Source: Litchfieldella rifensis
Lineage (GTDB): Bacteria; Pseudomonadota; Gammaproteobacteria; Pseudomonadales; Halomonadaceae
Direction: 5' to 3'
Assembly: GCF_042646605.1 (NCBI RefSeq)
Contig: NZ_JBHRUG010000009.1
Location: forward strand, 191,576-255,575
DNA: 64,000 nucleotides
Shown: in pieces, positions 6,532 through 15,578 of the stretch
Layout: each line of letters begins with the position of its first letter
Position numbering within the stretch: position 1 is the stretch's first letter
Translations under genes and position numbers: made by a program
Notes under the pieces: generated by a model
Told to the model about the DNA's origin: nothing
Database searches by the model: none
Seen by the model: the letters and a program-made list of their open reading frames with translations, nothing else

Positions 6532-7013
6532 TGATGGGCGTCGGCGGCCTCGCTGCCATCGCTGGCCTCTTGGACCCAGACTTCGACCTCGATCTCTCCA
6601 CGTTCTGCGAATTCCAGGGTCAGCGGGAAGGAGTCGCCTACCCGTAGCGCCTCTTGGAGACCGAGCAGCATCAGGTGGGAACCGCCACCGGGGCGCATGG
6701 TCAGGGTGTCGCCGGGCTCGATACGGATTTCATCGAGCTTGCGCATCCGCATATTGCCGTCGTCCATCGACATGTCGTGCATCTCCACCGCACGGCTGAC
6801 CGGGCTGCTGGTGCCTACCAGCGTCGCGGCGCCGTCGCCTTCCACCGTGATGTCCAGATAGGCGGCGCCATTGGGAGCGCCCGGCGGGGTCGGCGTGGCG
6901 AAAGGATGGGCGATGCGTAGGTCCTCGAAGCGGACGTCGTGGGCCAGGGCGAAGGCCGGCAGCATCAGGGTGGCGGCGAACAGGGCGGACCAATGGGCGC
7001 GGCGTACGGGCAT
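6522..7013 (-). CDS. Periplasmic copper chaperone PCu(A)C
   Basis: A Sec signal peptide (LFAATLMLPAFALA, cleavage before HDV) precedes a cupredoxin-like PCuAC domain. The Cu(I)-binding pattern HxnMxnHxM is present: EMHDMSMDDGNMRM, then GGSHLML. The C-terminus DAHHHD gives extra metal ligands. PCuAC delivers copper to the CuA site of cytochrome c oxidase in the periplasm. The start at 7013 has an AAGGAAG ribosome-binding site; a start at 7037 would add eight polar residues. It lies 102 bp after aidB on the same strand, with no functional link evident. Confidence 0.85.
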   Translation of the reverse strand: MPVRRAHWSALFAATLMLPAFALAHDVRFEDLRIAHPFATPTPPGAPNGAAYLDITVEGDGAATLVGTSSPVSRAVEMHDMSMDDGNMRMRKLDEIRIEPGDTLTMRPGGGSHLMLLGLQEALRVGDSFPLTLEFAERGEIEVEVWVQEASDGSEAADAHHHD

Positions 7014-7115
7014 GCGATCTTCCTTGTCGTGATTCATGGGCGTATAGCGTAGAGGCTATTCGTCAACTGCCAAGTTACCATTTGTCGCATCCCGAGGGCC
7101 CCGCTGCCACGGGCC

Positions 7116-8762
7116 TCAAGGCAGGATCCGGCCCAGGATCTCGTCGAGAGGGGCATCAGTGGGCAGTACCCCGTAGGCGGGGCTGGCCACCGCGCCGAGC
7201 CGTGTGCGGCAGAAGGTCTCGGCCACTGCCGGGGGCGCATGGCGCAGCAGGATCGATGCCTGCAGACACTGGGCCAGGCCTTGGGTCAGCCAGCGGGCGC
7301 GGGGTTCCAGCGTGCTCGGGTCGCTCGTCAGGGCCTGCTCCAGCCCGTCGACGGCATGGTCGTAGTCGCGGCTGGTGCCACGCGCTTCGGCCAACTCGGT
7401 GCGCAGCGCCTCGATGCTCTCAGGATGGCGGGCCAGCACGCGCAGCACGTCCAGGCAGATCACGTTGCCCGAACCCTCCCAGATCGAGTTCACCGGGGCT
7501 TCGCGATAGAGCCGCGCCAGCGGCGTTTCCTCGACATAGCCGATGCCACCCAGGCATTCCATGGCCTCGGCCATGAAACCCGGTCCGCGGCGATTGTGCC
7601 AGTACTTGGCCAGCGCCGGTGCCAGTCGGGCCAGGGCCCGCTCGTGCTCGCTGCCGGGGCTGTCGAAAGCCCGTGCCGTGCGCATCACCAACGCCAGGCT
7701 GGCTTCGGCCTCCAAGGCCAGGTCGGCGATCACCGCACGCATCAGTGGCTGGTCGGCAAGCGTCTTGCCGAAGGCCTGGCGGCCACGTACATGCTTCCAT
7801 GCCTCGACCAGGGCCTGACGCATCATGCCGGCCGGTGCGGTGGCGGCATCCAGGCGGGTCTGCTGGACCATCTCGAGGATGGTCGCGATGCCGCGCCCCG
7901 GCTCGCCGATGGCTTGCGCCCACGCCCCGCGGTATTCGATCTCGGCCGAGGCATTGGCGCGATTGCCGCACTTGTCCTTGAGGCGCTGCAGTTCGATGGC
8001 ATTGCGCTCGTCATCGGGAGTGAAACGCGGGACCAGGAAGCAGCCCAGTCCTTCGTCGGTCTGGGCCAGGGTCAGGAAGGCGTCGGACATCGGCGCGCTG
8101 CAGAACCACTTGTGGCCGGTCAGGCGAAAGTCGTCTCCCTCGGCCACGGCACGCGTGGTATTGGTACGCACATCGCTGCCGCCCTGTTTCTCGGTCATGG
8201 CCATGCCCAGGGTCACCGCGGGCTTGTCCCAGGCGGGCACGGCGCGACCGTCATAGTCCCAGGCCAGCAGGCGGGGTGCCCATTGGGCGTGGACCTCGGA
8301 TTGATGGCGCAAGGCCGGCATGGCGGCATGGGTCATGGTCACCGGACAGCAGAAACCGGGTTCGGCCTGGGTCAGCAGGTACATGGCGCCGATATGTGCC
8401 TGGTGGCCACCGCGGGATTCCTCCTGCCAGGCCACGGCATGCCAGCCGTGATCGCAGGCCAGGTGCATCAACTCGTGGTAGGCCGGGTGATAGACGACTT
8501 CGTCGAGGCGCCGGCCGTGACGGTCGAACAGTCGAAGTTCCGGTGGGTGACGATTGGCGGCCTCGCCCAGTGCCTGTACACGGCGGCTGCCGACATCCAC
8601 GCCGAGCGGGGCCAGGCGGCGAGCGACCCAGTCCGGGGCCTCGCGGGCCAAGGCTTCCTGTAACGGTCGGTCGAGGGCGAAGATGTCGCTATCGCTCTCC
8701 GGCATGGGCTGATTGACGACCTCATGGGTAGCGAGCCGGGTACGAGGCGCTGCATCGGCCAT
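7116..8762 (-). CDS. aidB: AidB-family acyl-CoA dehydrogenase (adaptive alkylation response)
   Basis: A 548-residue protein close in length to E. coli AidB and matching it throughout: NQPMP at the N-terminus, RRLDEVVYHPAYHELM, GMAMTEKQGGSDVRTNTTRA, LKDKCGNRANASAE and LYREAPVNSIWEGSGNV. AidB is an FAD-containing acyl-CoA-dehydrogenase-fold protein induced in the adaptive response to DNA alkylation. It binds DNA and is thought to protect it or inactivate alkylators. No ada or alkB gene is adjacent. It is divergent from the Nudix gene at 8904, with a 141-bp promoter gap. Confidence 0.88.
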   Translation of the reverse strand: MADAAPRTRLATHEVVNQPMPESDSDIFALDRPLQEALAREAPDWVARRLAPLGVDVGSRRVQALGEAANRHPPELRLFDRHGRRLDEVVYHPAYHELMHLACDHGWHAVAWQEESRGGHQAHIGAMYLLTQAEPGFCCPVTMTHAAMPALRHQSEVHAQWAPRLLAWDYDGRAVPAWDKPAVTLGMAMTEKQGGSDVRTNTTRAVAEGDDFRLTGHKWFCSAPMSDAFLTLAQTDEGLGCFLVPRFTPDDERNAIELQRLKDKCGNRANASAEIEYRGAWAQAIGEPGRGIATILEMVQQTRLDAATAPAGMMRQALVEAWKHVRGRQAFGKTLADQPLMRAVIADLALEAEASLALVMRTARAFDSPGSEHERALARLAPALAKYWHNRRGPGFMAEAMECLGGIGYVEETPLARLYREAPVNSIWEGSGNVICLDVLRVLARHPESIEALRTELAEARGTSRDYDHAVDGLEQALTSDPSTLEPRARWLTQGLAQCLQASILLRHAPPAVAETFCRTRLGAVASPAYGVLPTDAPLDEILGRILP

Positions 8763-8903
8763 GGTCGAACTCCACGAAGAGGGGGACTGAAAGGAGCATG
8801 GTCGCCGACTGCCACGGGGTCAACGCCTGCGACACGAGTTCGGTGGCTGGCTCTGATGGCAAGGACTGGTTAGGCTAGAGGCTTGTAGCAGGAGAATCTT
8901 CTA

Positions 8904-9449
8904 ATGAGCGCCGAGTTTTCCGCAGTAGCCGAGTTGATGCCCTTGATTGCCGATGAGCGCATCCAGTTGGTGGATGCGCACAACCGTCCCTGCGGAAGTG
9001 CCCTGCGGGCCCAGATGCGGCGTTTTCAGTTATGGCATCGGGCCACCTATGTGGTGGTCAGGAATCGGCATGGCGAGCTCTGTGTCCAGCGGCGCACCCT
9101 GACCAAGGAGGTCTTTCCCGGTGGTGTCGACCTGGCCGCGGGAGGCGTGGTGGGGGCCGGTGAAGCGGTGCATGTCGCGGCACGCCGTGAACTGGCCGAG
9201 GAACTCGGCATCACCGGCGTGCCACTGCGGTTCTGCCTCGATTTTCGCTATGCCGAGGGTGGTCACCACATCTACGGCAGCGCCTTTCTGGTCGAGTATA
9301 GCGGCGCACTGCGGCTGCAGCCGGAGGAAGTCGCCCAGGCCATATGGCTACCGCTCGACGAGGCACTGGCCCACCCGCAGGCAACGCCGGATACGCATCT
9401 GGCCCTGACGCGCCTGGTCGAGGGCGGCTGGCTGGAACGCGGGTCATGA
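8904..9449 (+). CDS. YfcD-like Nudix hydrolase
   Basis: A 181-residue protein with a complete Nudix box in GGVVGAGEAVHVAARRELAE followed by ELGI (Gx5Ex7REUXEExGU). The N-terminal half carries the YfcD-type words FQLWHRATYVVV and QRRTLTKEVFPGGVDLAAGG. The E. coli relative, YfcD, is about the same size and its natural substrate is uncertain; the fold hydrolyses nucleoside diphosphates linked to another moiety. Substrate therefore unassigned. It is divergent from aidB and followed by glutathione peroxidase. Confidence 0.8.
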   Translation: MSAEFSAVAELMPLIADERIQLVDAHNRPCGSALRAQMRRFQLWHRATYVVVRNRHGELCVQRRTLTKEVFPGGVDLAAGGVVGAGEAVHVAARRELAEELGITGVPLRFCLDFRYAEGGHHIYGSAFLVEYSGALRLQPEEVAQAIWLPLDEALAHPQATPDTHLALTRLVEGGWLERGS

Positions 9450-9528
9450 ACCTCGGAGGGACGATAGCTAGCGCTGCGGCCCAAGTCGTGGCATCGTAAA
9501 TATCCAACGCCAGGCGATACTTCCGGTC

Positions 9529-10023
9529 ATGCAGATCTATGATTTCGACTGCTCGACCCACAGCGGCGAGCCCTTCAATCTCCGCGCCCTGCGCGGTCAG
9601 GTACTGCTGGTGGTCAATGTGGCCAGCCAGTGCGGTTTCACGCCCCAGCTCAAGGAGTTGGAGGATCTCTATCGGCGTTATCGCGATCAGGGCTTTACCG
9701 TGCTGGGGTTTCCCTGCAACCAGTTCGCGCGTCAGTCGCCGGAGTCGGCCACGGCGTTCTGCACTTTCAGCGAACGCGAATACGGTGTCACCTTCCCGCT
9801 GATGGAGAAGGTCAAGGTCAACGGCGCCGAGGCCCATCCGCTGTTCGTGGAGTTGCGACGCCAGGCTCCGGGGGTGTTGGGCAGTACCTTGATCAAGTGG
9901 AATTTCACCAAGTTCCTGGTCGGACGCAACGGTCGGGTGATTCGTCGCTTCGGTCCCCGCGATGGGGCTGAAGAGATTCGCCCTGACCTGGAAGCGGCGC
10001 TGGAGGTGCCCTTTTCCGTCTGA
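9529..10023 (+). CDS. Glutathione/thiol peroxidase (GPx family)
   Basis: A 164-residue thioredoxin-fold peroxidase. The peroxidatic Cys is in VASQCGFTPQ, the conserved Gln in GFPCNQF and the Trp-Asn pair in IKWNFTKFLV, together forming the GPx active site. A second Cys in ATAFCTFSE is a candidate resolving residue, as in thioredoxin-dependent bacterial and plant GPx. It should reduce hydrogen peroxide or lipid hydroperoxides in the cytosol. It is a cysteine, not selenocysteine, enzyme. It converges on the DUF7079-like gene, whose stop lies five bases away. Confidence 0.87.
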   Translation: MQIYDFDCSTHSGEPFNLRALRGQVLLVVNVASQCGFTPQLKELEDLYRRYRDQGFTVLGFPCNQFARQSPESATAFCTFSEREYGVTFPLMEKVKVNGAEAHPLFVELRRQAPGVLGSTLIKWNFTKFLVGRNGRVIRRFGPRDGAEEIRPDLEAALEVPFSV

Positions 10024-10028
10024 TGCGA

Positions 10029-10418
10029 TCAGCGGGAGATTTCGCCTCGCTCGACCATGACCCTGGCCATCAGCTCATTCCAGCGATGGCGGGTCATCAT
10101 GGTGGTCAGGCCGGAAAATAGCGCCCAGGTCTTGCGGCGCCACCCATGGAGACGACGGTTGTGCGCGACCAGTTGACGCAACAGCTTGTCGTTGTCGAAG
10201 GCGCGCCATTCCCCAGCCACCGACATCTGCTGGCGCGACAACACCGGTGCCAGTTCCAGGCGAAAGATCCACTCGAGCTGGTTCAGGGTCAGGTCATGGC
10301 GCTGGATCACTTCGACCATGTGGGCATAGTCGGTTTCCCGGGGCTCACGCTCGAGCCACAGTGGGGCCAAGGTCAGCCACAATTCTGCGCGCTCGTCGAC
10401 CAGGGTCTGAACGTCCAT
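10029..10418 (-). CDS. DUF7079-like conserved hypothetical protein
   Basis: A 129-residue soluble helical protein. The start at 10418 is favoured because GGAG lies seven bases before it and the core begins with VDERAELWLTLAPLWLE. The upstream in-frame extension (to 10502) is not protein-like. Further conserved-looking words are LNQLEWIFRLELAPVL and AGEWRAFD. I associate this with small gammaproteobacterial proteins of the DUF7079 type, with moderate certainty. No catalytic motif is visible. It is convergent with the peroxidase gene. Confidence 0.55.
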   Translation of the reverse strand: MDVQTLVDERAELWLTLAPLWLEREPRETDYAHMVEVIQRHDLTLNQLEWIFRLELAPVLSRQQMSVAGEWRAFDNDKLLRQLVAHNRRLHGWRRKTWALFSGLTTMMTRHRWNELMARVMVERGEISR

Positions 10419-10616
10419 CTGGAATCTCCAGCCGTCATACGGCATATGGGGTCGGTCGGAATGGATACCGCCAATGGTCCAGCATGTCGGCATTCCGCTC
10501 AAGGGCGGACAGGGTATCCGCGAGCCGTTAGAATGTCTGCATCAACAATTGACTCGTGCTCGGTCGTCACTGCCTGGCGCCGAGCGTGTCCTGTCCATGG
10601 AATGTCGAGGTCTGTC

Positions 10617-11816
10617 GTGATCATCAAACCCAAGGTCCGCGGTTTCATCTGCACTACCACCCATCCCGTCGGTTGCGAGAAGAACGTGCTCGAACAGATC
10701 GAGGCAACCCGTGCTCGCGGTCTGGACAAGACGCAGGGCCCCAGGAAGGTGCTGGTGATCGGGGCCTCCAGCGGCTATGGCCTGGCGGCGCGTGTCACCG
10801 CGGCCTTCGGCTATGGCGCCGATACCCTGGGGGTGTTCTTCGAAAAGCCGGGCGCCGAGAAGAAGCCCGGTACCGCCGGCTGGTACAACAGCGCGGCGTT
10901 CGACAAGTTCGCCAAGGCCGAGGGGTTATACAGCAAGTCAATCAACGGCGATGCCTTCTCGCATGAGGCCCGCGCCAAGGCCATCGAGCTGATCAAGCAG
11001 GATCTCGGCCAGGTCGACCTGGTGGTCTACTCGCTGGCCTCACCGGTGCGCAAGCTGCCCGACAGTGGCGAGCTGAAGCGCTCGGCGCTCAAGCCGATCG
11101 GCGAGACCTATCGGGCCACCGCCATCGATACCAACAAGGACACCATCATCGAGGCCGAGGTCGAGCCGGCCACCCAGCAGGAGATCGACGATACCATCGC
11201 CGTGATGGGGGGCGAGGACTGGGAACTGTGGATCGATGCGCTGGACGAGGCCGGGGTACTGGCCCCCGGGGCCAAGTCGGTGGCTTTCAGCTACATCGGT
11301 ACCGAGATCACCTGGCCGATCTACTGGCATGGTGCCCTGGGCAAGGCCAAGGAAGACCTCGACCGCGCCGCCGGCGAGATCGATGCCAAGCTCAAGGCCA
11401 GCGGCGGCAGTGCCAATGTGGCGGTGCTCAAGTCGGTGGTCACCCAGGCCAGCGCCGCGATCCCGGTGATGCCGCTGTACATCGCCATGGTCTACAGGGT
11501 GATGAAGGAGCAGGGGTTGCACGAAGGCACCATCGACCAGTTGAACCGCCTATTCGGCGAGCGACTCTACAGTGGCCAGCCCCCGGAAACCGATGAGGCT
11601 GGTCGTCTGCGGCTGGACGACTGGGAACTGCGCGTTGACGTCCAGCAAGCCTGCAAGGACTTGTGGCCTCAGGTCACCAGCGACAACCTGTTCGCCATCA
11701 CCGACTATGCTGGATACAAGCACGAGTTCCTGAAGCTGTTCGGCTTCGAGCGCGAGGATGTCGACTATGATGCCGATGTGGACCCCGTGGTGGAATTCGA
11801 TGTCATAACCTTGTAG
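10617..11816 (+). CDS. fabV: Enoyl-[acyl-carrier-protein] reductase FabV
   Basis: A 399-residue protein matching FabV in length and sequence: IIKPKVRGFICTTTHPVGCE at the N-terminus, the NADH-binding loop VIGASSGYGLAARV, and the Y-x8-K active-site motif in WPIYWHGALGKAK. FabV reduces trans-2-enoyl-ACP in the last step of fatty acid elongation and confers triclosan tolerance. The true start is GTG at 10617, with GAGG upstream. The open frame continues upstream, but that part is not FabV. It stands alone, followed by a small membrane protein. Confidence 0.93.
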   Translation: MIIKPKVRGFICTTTHPVGCEKNVLEQIEATRARGLDKTQGPRKVLVIGASSGYGLAARVTAAFGYGADTLGVFFEKPGAEKKPGTAGWYNSAAFDKFAKAEGLYSKSINGDAFSHEARAKAIELIKQDLGQVDLVVYSLASPVRKLPDSGELKRSALKPIGETYRATAIDTNKDTIIEAEVEPATQQEIDDTIAVMGGEDWELWIDALDEAGVLAPGAKSVAFSYIGTEITWPIYWHGALGKAKEDLDRAAGEIDAKLKASGGSANVAVLKSVVTQASAAIPVMPLYIAMVYRVMKEQGLHEGTIDQLNRLFGERLYSGQPPETDEAGRLRLDDWELRVDVQQACKDLWPQVTSDNLFAITDYAGYKHEFLKLFGFEREDVDYDADVDPVVEFDVITL

Positions 11817-11857
11817 TGAGCAGCGACGCTCAGTCATGGGCACGCCGGGAGGTGACG

Positions 11858-12055
11858 ATGGACAGCAAGAGCCGGGAAGAAGAAAAACGGCACATGATGG
11901 ATTCACGGATGCCGGAAGATTACGAGCATCCCGAGCCGGACGAGGAGCAGCCCGAGGCCAGGAATCCTCCCTCCCACCTACATCGGATCCTGCCGATCGT
12001 GATCGTACTGGTGCTCGTGGCCGGCCTGATCTTTCACTACCTGGGCCGCACCTGA
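11858..12055 (+). CDS. Small single-pass membrane protein (65 aa)
   Basis: The start at 11858 has an excellent GGGAGGTGACG ribosome-binding site. A GTG at 11816 would overlap the fabV stop. The first 40 residues are highly charged and Pro/Glu-rich (EHPEPDEEQPEARNPP). Residues 45-61 form one hydrophobic helix (ILPIVIVLVLVAGLIF). It resembles tail-anchored or single-pass small proteins of unknown role. It lies 41 bp after fabV and is followed by a terminator. Confidence 0.6.
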   Translation: MDSKSREEEKRHMMDSRMPEDYEHPEPDEEQPEARNPPSHLHRILPIVIVLVLVAGLIFHYLGRT

Positions 12056-12073
12056 GACCGTTCATCCTCTGAT

Positions 12074-12100
12074 GCCGGGCCATGCAAGTGGCCCGGCTTT
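12074..12100 (+). terminator. Terminator after fabV and small membrane gene
   Basis: An 8-bp perfect stem GCCGGGCC / GGCCCGGC with an eight-base loop is followed by a short CTTTCAT run. It ends the fabV transcript before the GlxA gene at 12191. Confidence 0.65.
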
Positions 12101-12190
12101 CATATTCGGGCCGCCACTTTCACCGTTGTCCTGGCACGGCTGCCCAATGCTTTCGTTTGCGGGCCTTTTGGTTAAGATATCCGCTTATTC

Positions 12191-13189
12191 ATGGACAAGC
12201 GTGCCGCCGAGATGCCTGACTTCGCCTCCGCGATCCCGGTCGATGGCACCCCACGCCAAGTGGGGTTCGTACTGTTGCCCGGGTTTTCGCTGTTGGCCCA
12301 GGCGTGTGCCTTGGAACCGCTGGCCATCGCCAATCACCTCGGCGGGAGGCGCTTGTATACGCCATCCACCTTCGGCCTCGATGGCCGCAGCGTGCGAAGC
12401 GCTGCCGAGTTGTCGCTGGCACCCGAGACCCCCATCGGCGAGGAGGGTCGGGAGCTGGACATGCTATTGGTCTGTGCACCGTCCCCGCTGCCGGCGATCG
12501 ACCAGAGTGGGCTTGGCCAGTGGTTGAAGCGCCTGGCCGGCCGTGGCGTGGCCCTGGGTGGCATCGCCGGCGGGGCCGAAGTGCTGGCGCGGGCCGGGGT
12601 GCTGGATGGCTACCGCGCGACCCTGCCCTGGCAGCGCTTCGATGCCGTGGCACGCGACTACCCGCGGATCAATCTTTCGCACCAGCTGTTCGAGATCGAC
12701 CGCGACCGGCTGACCTGTGGTGGCGGCACCGCGGCCATGGACATGGTGATGACGCTGATCGGCATGCACCACGGCCAGCGCCTGGCCGAGCGGGTCTCCG
12801 AGCACTTCGTCTGCGAACGCATCCGCATGGCCGACGAACCCCAGCACGTGCCGCTGCGCTCGCGCCTGGGCCATGCGCCGCAGAGCCTGATCGATGCCGT
12901 GGTGTTGATGGAAGCCAATATCGAGGAACCGCTGACCACCCATGAGCTGGCCGAGCACCTGGGCATTTCGCGCCGTCAGCTCGAGCGGTTGTTCAAGAAG
13001 TACCTGCAGGCGGTGCCTAGCCGCTACTACCTCGACCTGCGCCTGCAGCAGGCGCGCAAGCTGCTGCGCGAGAGCGACCAGCCGGTCGGTGACATCGCGC
13101 TGCTGACCGGTTTTTCCTCCGGTGCGCACTTCTCCACCGCCTACCGCAACCATTTCGGCATGACACCGCGGGAAGAGCGGCTGATTTGA
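12191..13189 (+). CDS. GlxA-family transcriptional regulator (DJ-1 domain plus AraC HTH)
   Basis: Residues 20-190 form a DJ-1/PfpI-like domain (VGFVLLPGFSLLAQACALEP) and residues 225-330 an AraC-type double HTH (ELAEHLGISRRQLERLFKKY; DIALLTGFSSGAHFSTAYRN). Relatives in pseudomonads include ArgR (arginine), GbdR (betaine) and CdhR (carnitine), which activate amino acid or quaternary-amine catabolism. The nearby arginine succinyltransferase operon makes an ArgR-like job plausible, but adjacency is loose (2.8 kb) and a second GlxA regulator lies closer. Confidence 0.8.
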   Translation: MDKRAAEMPDFASAIPVDGTPRQVGFVLLPGFSLLAQACALEPLAIANHLGGRRLYTPSTFGLDGRSVRSAAELSLAPETPIGEEGRELDMLLVCAPSPLPAIDQSGLGQWLKRLAGRGVALGGIAGGAEVLARAGVLDGYRATLPWQRFDAVARDYPRINLSHQLFEIDRDRLTCGGGTAAMDMVMTLIGMHHGQRLAERVSEHFVCERIRMADEPQHVPLRSRLGHAPQSLIDAVVLMEANIEEPLTTHELAEHLGISRRQLERLFKKYLQAVPSRYYLDLRLQQARKLLRESDQPVGDIALLTGFSSGAHFSTAYRNHFGMTPREERLI

Positions 13190-13307
13190 GGTGTCGGGCC
13201 CAGGCGATTTGGCCGAAATTGTCCGATGATGAGCCGTGGCGCGCCTCGGTGTGCGACGATGCAGCCTTTATCCTGGCGACTCCTTCCCTTGTTCGGAGAC
13301 CGTCCTC

Positions 13308-13865
13308 ATGCGTACCGCACTGCTGCTAGTCGATGTTCAGGCATCCTTTCCTGCTCGTGACTACTGGGATGAGAGGCTGGCCATGCCTTGGCGTGAGCAC
13401 CAGCGCACATTGCTCGATGCTGCCGGCGCAGCGGATATTCCAGTGGTTCGTATTCTCCACGAAGCGCCGGGGAGCGATGGTCCGTTCGATCCCGCTCATG
13501 GCCTGGTTCGTCCATTGGCAGGCTTCGAGGACGCTTGTCACGTGACCTTCCACAAGCGTGCGCACAACGCCTTTACCGATACGGCGCTGGAAGACTGGCT
13601 GCGTGAGCACGGCATCGAAAAGCTGGCCATCAGTGGCATTCGTACCGAACAATGCTGCGAGACCACGACTCGTGTTGCTGCCGATCTCGGTTTCGGGGTC
13701 GATTTCGTCAGTGAAGCGACGCTGACCTTCCCCATGACTCGCCACGGCCGGACCTGGCCCGCCGAGGAGATTCGCGCGCGGACCGAACTGGTGCTGGAAG
13801 AGCGCTTCGCACGTATTGTCGATGTGGCCACGCTGGCTGGGGAATGGCGTCGCGATGCCGTTTGA
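13308..13865 (+). CDS. Isochorismatase-like cysteine hydrolase
   Basis: A 185-residue alpha/beta hydrolase with the family triad: Asp9 (LLVDVQ), Lys83 (FHKRAHNAF) and Cys116 (GIRTEQCCETT). These enzymes include isochorismatases, nicotinamidases and carbamoyl-group hydrolases; the substrate cannot be read from sequence. The start at 13308 is right before the domain with GGAG upstream. It overlaps the next GlxA-type gene by 11 bp, so enzyme and regulator are probably co-expressed, and the regulator may sense its substrate. Confidence 0.82.
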   Translation: MRTALLLVDVQASFPARDYWDERLAMPWREHQRTLLDAAGAADIPVVRILHEAPGSDGPFDPAHGLVRPLAGFEDACHVTFHKRAHNAFTDTALEDWLREHGIEKLAISGIRTEQCCETTTRVAADLGFGVDFVSEATLTFPMTRHGRTWPAEEIRARTELVLEERFARIVDVATLAGEWRRDAV

Positions 13866-14877
13866 ACCCGCTGAGCCGATGCTGAAGATCGGTGTGTTGA
13901 TGCTACCCGGTCAGGTGCCACTGGACCTGATCGGGCCGCTGCAGGTGCTGCAGAGCGCTGAGCGTATCGCCGGTGGACTGTCGATACGCTATTTCGGTCC
14001 GAGCCCCTCCCTCGACTGGCTGGGGCCGCTGGTGCTGTCGGGTATCGAGCCGTTGCCGCGGCCGCTGGGTCGGCTCGACCTGCTGCTGGTGCCCGGACAA
14101 TATCGTAGCGGCATTGATCCGTTGTTACAGCGCGCCTGCGCCGAATGGCTGCGTGAACAGGCAGCCTGCGCCGAGACCGTCATGAGTGTCTGCTCGGGAA
14201 CGCTGTTGCTGGCCGAGGCCGGTTTGCTTGGCGGACGACGCTGCACGACCCATCACACCTTGCAGGAGCGACTGACCGAGCTGGCGCCCACGGCTCATGT
14301 GCAAGGTGACTGTATCTTCATCGAGGACGGCCCCTACCTGACCAGTGCCGGCATCTCCACTGGCATCGACACCATGCTGCACTGGTTGACACGTCGCTGT
14401 GGTCATCGAGTGGCGCTGTCGGTGGCCCGCGAGATGGTCCTGTACCTTCGCCGCAGCGGTCATGAGCCGCAACTGGGCATCTGGCTGGAGGGCCGCAACC
14501 ATGTCGATGCGCGTATCCATCGCTTGCAGGATGCGCTGGGCTCACGTTTGAAGCACCCTTGGTCGCTGCCGGCGATGGCAGCCGAAGCGGCGATGAGTGA
14601 GCGACACCTGCGCCGCCGCTTCAAGTCACTGACGGGGATGGCGCTGGGCGAATACGTGACCCGGCTGCGGCTGCAACTGGCTCGACAGCTGATGAGCGAA
14701 ACCGACTGGAGCCTGGCGCGAATTGCCGAGGAGGTGGGGATGGGAGAGGATCGCCAGTTGCGGCGTGCCTGGCAGCGCTTCGAGCCTGGATCGCCACAGG
14801 CCTGGCGGCGAGCCCATTGTGGGTTAAATGCCCCGAACGGCTTGTCAACGTCAGGTTCGGTTCCGGGACGGCGCTGA
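13855..14877 (+). CDS. Second GlxA-family transcriptional regulator
   Basis: Residues 9-180 form a DJ-1/PfpI-like domain (LKIGVLMLPGQVPLDLIGPL, with the nucleophile-elbow-like VMSVCSGTLLLAEAG). Residues 225-325 form the AraC HTH (MAAEAAMSERHLRRRFKSLT; IAEEVGMGEDRQLRRAWQRF). The start overlaps the hydrolase gene; ATG at 13879 is an alternative. This DJ-1 domain keeps the Cys at the elbow. It most likely controls the adjacent cysteine hydrolase. The C-terminus overlaps the convergent methyltransferase gene by 27 bp. Confidence 0.75.
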   Translation: MPFEPAEPMLKIGVLMLPGQVPLDLIGPLQVLQSAERIAGGLSIRYFGPSPSLDWLGPLVLSGIEPLPRPLGRLDLLLVPGQYRSGIDPLLQRACAEWLREQAACAETVMSVCSGTLLLAEAGLLGGRRCTTHHTLQERLTELAPTAHVQGDCIFIEDGPYLTSAGISTGIDTMLHWLTRRCGHRVALSVAREMVLYLRRSGHEPQLGIWLEGRNHVDARIHRLQDALGSRLKHPWSLPAMAAEAAMSERHLRRRFKSLTGMALGEYVTRLRLQLARQLMSETDWSLARIAEEVGMGEDRQLRRAWQRFEPGSPQAWRRAHCGLNAPNGLSTSGSVPGRR

Positions 14878-15489
14878 TTTTCTCGCCAGCAGCGCGCGGA
14901 ACAGCGAGCCCATCATCACCGGCTCGTTGCGCTCGATGACGAAGCCGGCACCGCTCAGCAGCGGCCCTGCCTGGCGGGTGATATCGGTAGCGATGGCGGT
15001 GGTCAGCAGGTTGAGTGCACGCCGCCCCCACCCCGTGCGACGGTCATCTGGCTGAAACTTGTCCATCACGCACAATTGACCGTCATCGACGAGCACGCGA
15101 TGCGCTTCGGCCAGCCCCAGCTCGGGGCGTGGCATCACTGACACGATCAAGTGCATGATCACCACATCGAAGTGGTCGTCGGGATAGTCGAGGCACTCGG
15201 CGTCCATCACCCGGGCGGTGGCATCGAAACCGAGACCATCGGCTCGGTCGCGGAAACGTCTGACCATGGCCGGAGCGAGGTCGATGCCGTGCAGTTCGAT
15301 ATCGCGTGGCATATAGGGCAGGTCGAGTCCGGTACCGACGCCGACGATCAACACCCGCTGCCCCGCATGCCAGTCCACCGCCCCGAGTGAGCGACGCCGC
15401 GCTCGACGAAGGGGGCGATCGGCGACGAGGTCGTAGCCCGGAGCATAGAGGGTATAGCGCAGGCGATTCCACGTCGTGGTGTTGAGCAT
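14851..15489 (-). CDS. Class I SAM-dependent methyltransferase
   Basis: A 212-residue Rossmann-fold methyltransferase. Motif I is VLIVGVGTGLDLPY, followed by HGIDLAPAMVRRF (SAM ribose-binding acid) and DVVIMHLIVSV near motif IV. The start at 15489 has GGGAG eight bases upstream; the frame open to 15582 has no such site. The pattern resembles UbiE/PmtA-type enzymes acting on lipids or quinones, but substrate residues cannot be assigned. It is convergent with the GlxA-type regulator. Confidence 0.8.
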   Translation of the reverse strand: MLNTTTWNRLRYTLYAPGYDLVADRPLRRARRRSLGAVDWHAGQRVLIVGVGTGLDLPYMPRDIELHGIDLAPAMVRRFRDRADGLGFDATARVMDAECLDYPDDHFDVVIMHLIVSVMPRPELGLAEAHRVLVDDGQLCVMDKFQPDDRRTGWGRRALNLLTTAIATDITRQAGPLLSGAGFVIERNEPVMMGSLFRALLARKSAPSRNRT

Positions 15490-15578
15490 GAAGCCATCTC
15501 CCGTGAGCGCCGGTGACGCTCCAATAGCACCACAGTATCGGTCCGGGAGATGACATTGCCACGCTTTTCTAGAGAGGC

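Noticed and set aside
9529..10023. Selenoprotein glutathione peroxidase
   Set aside because: The active-site residue is encoded as Cys (TGC) and there is no in-frame TGA at that position.
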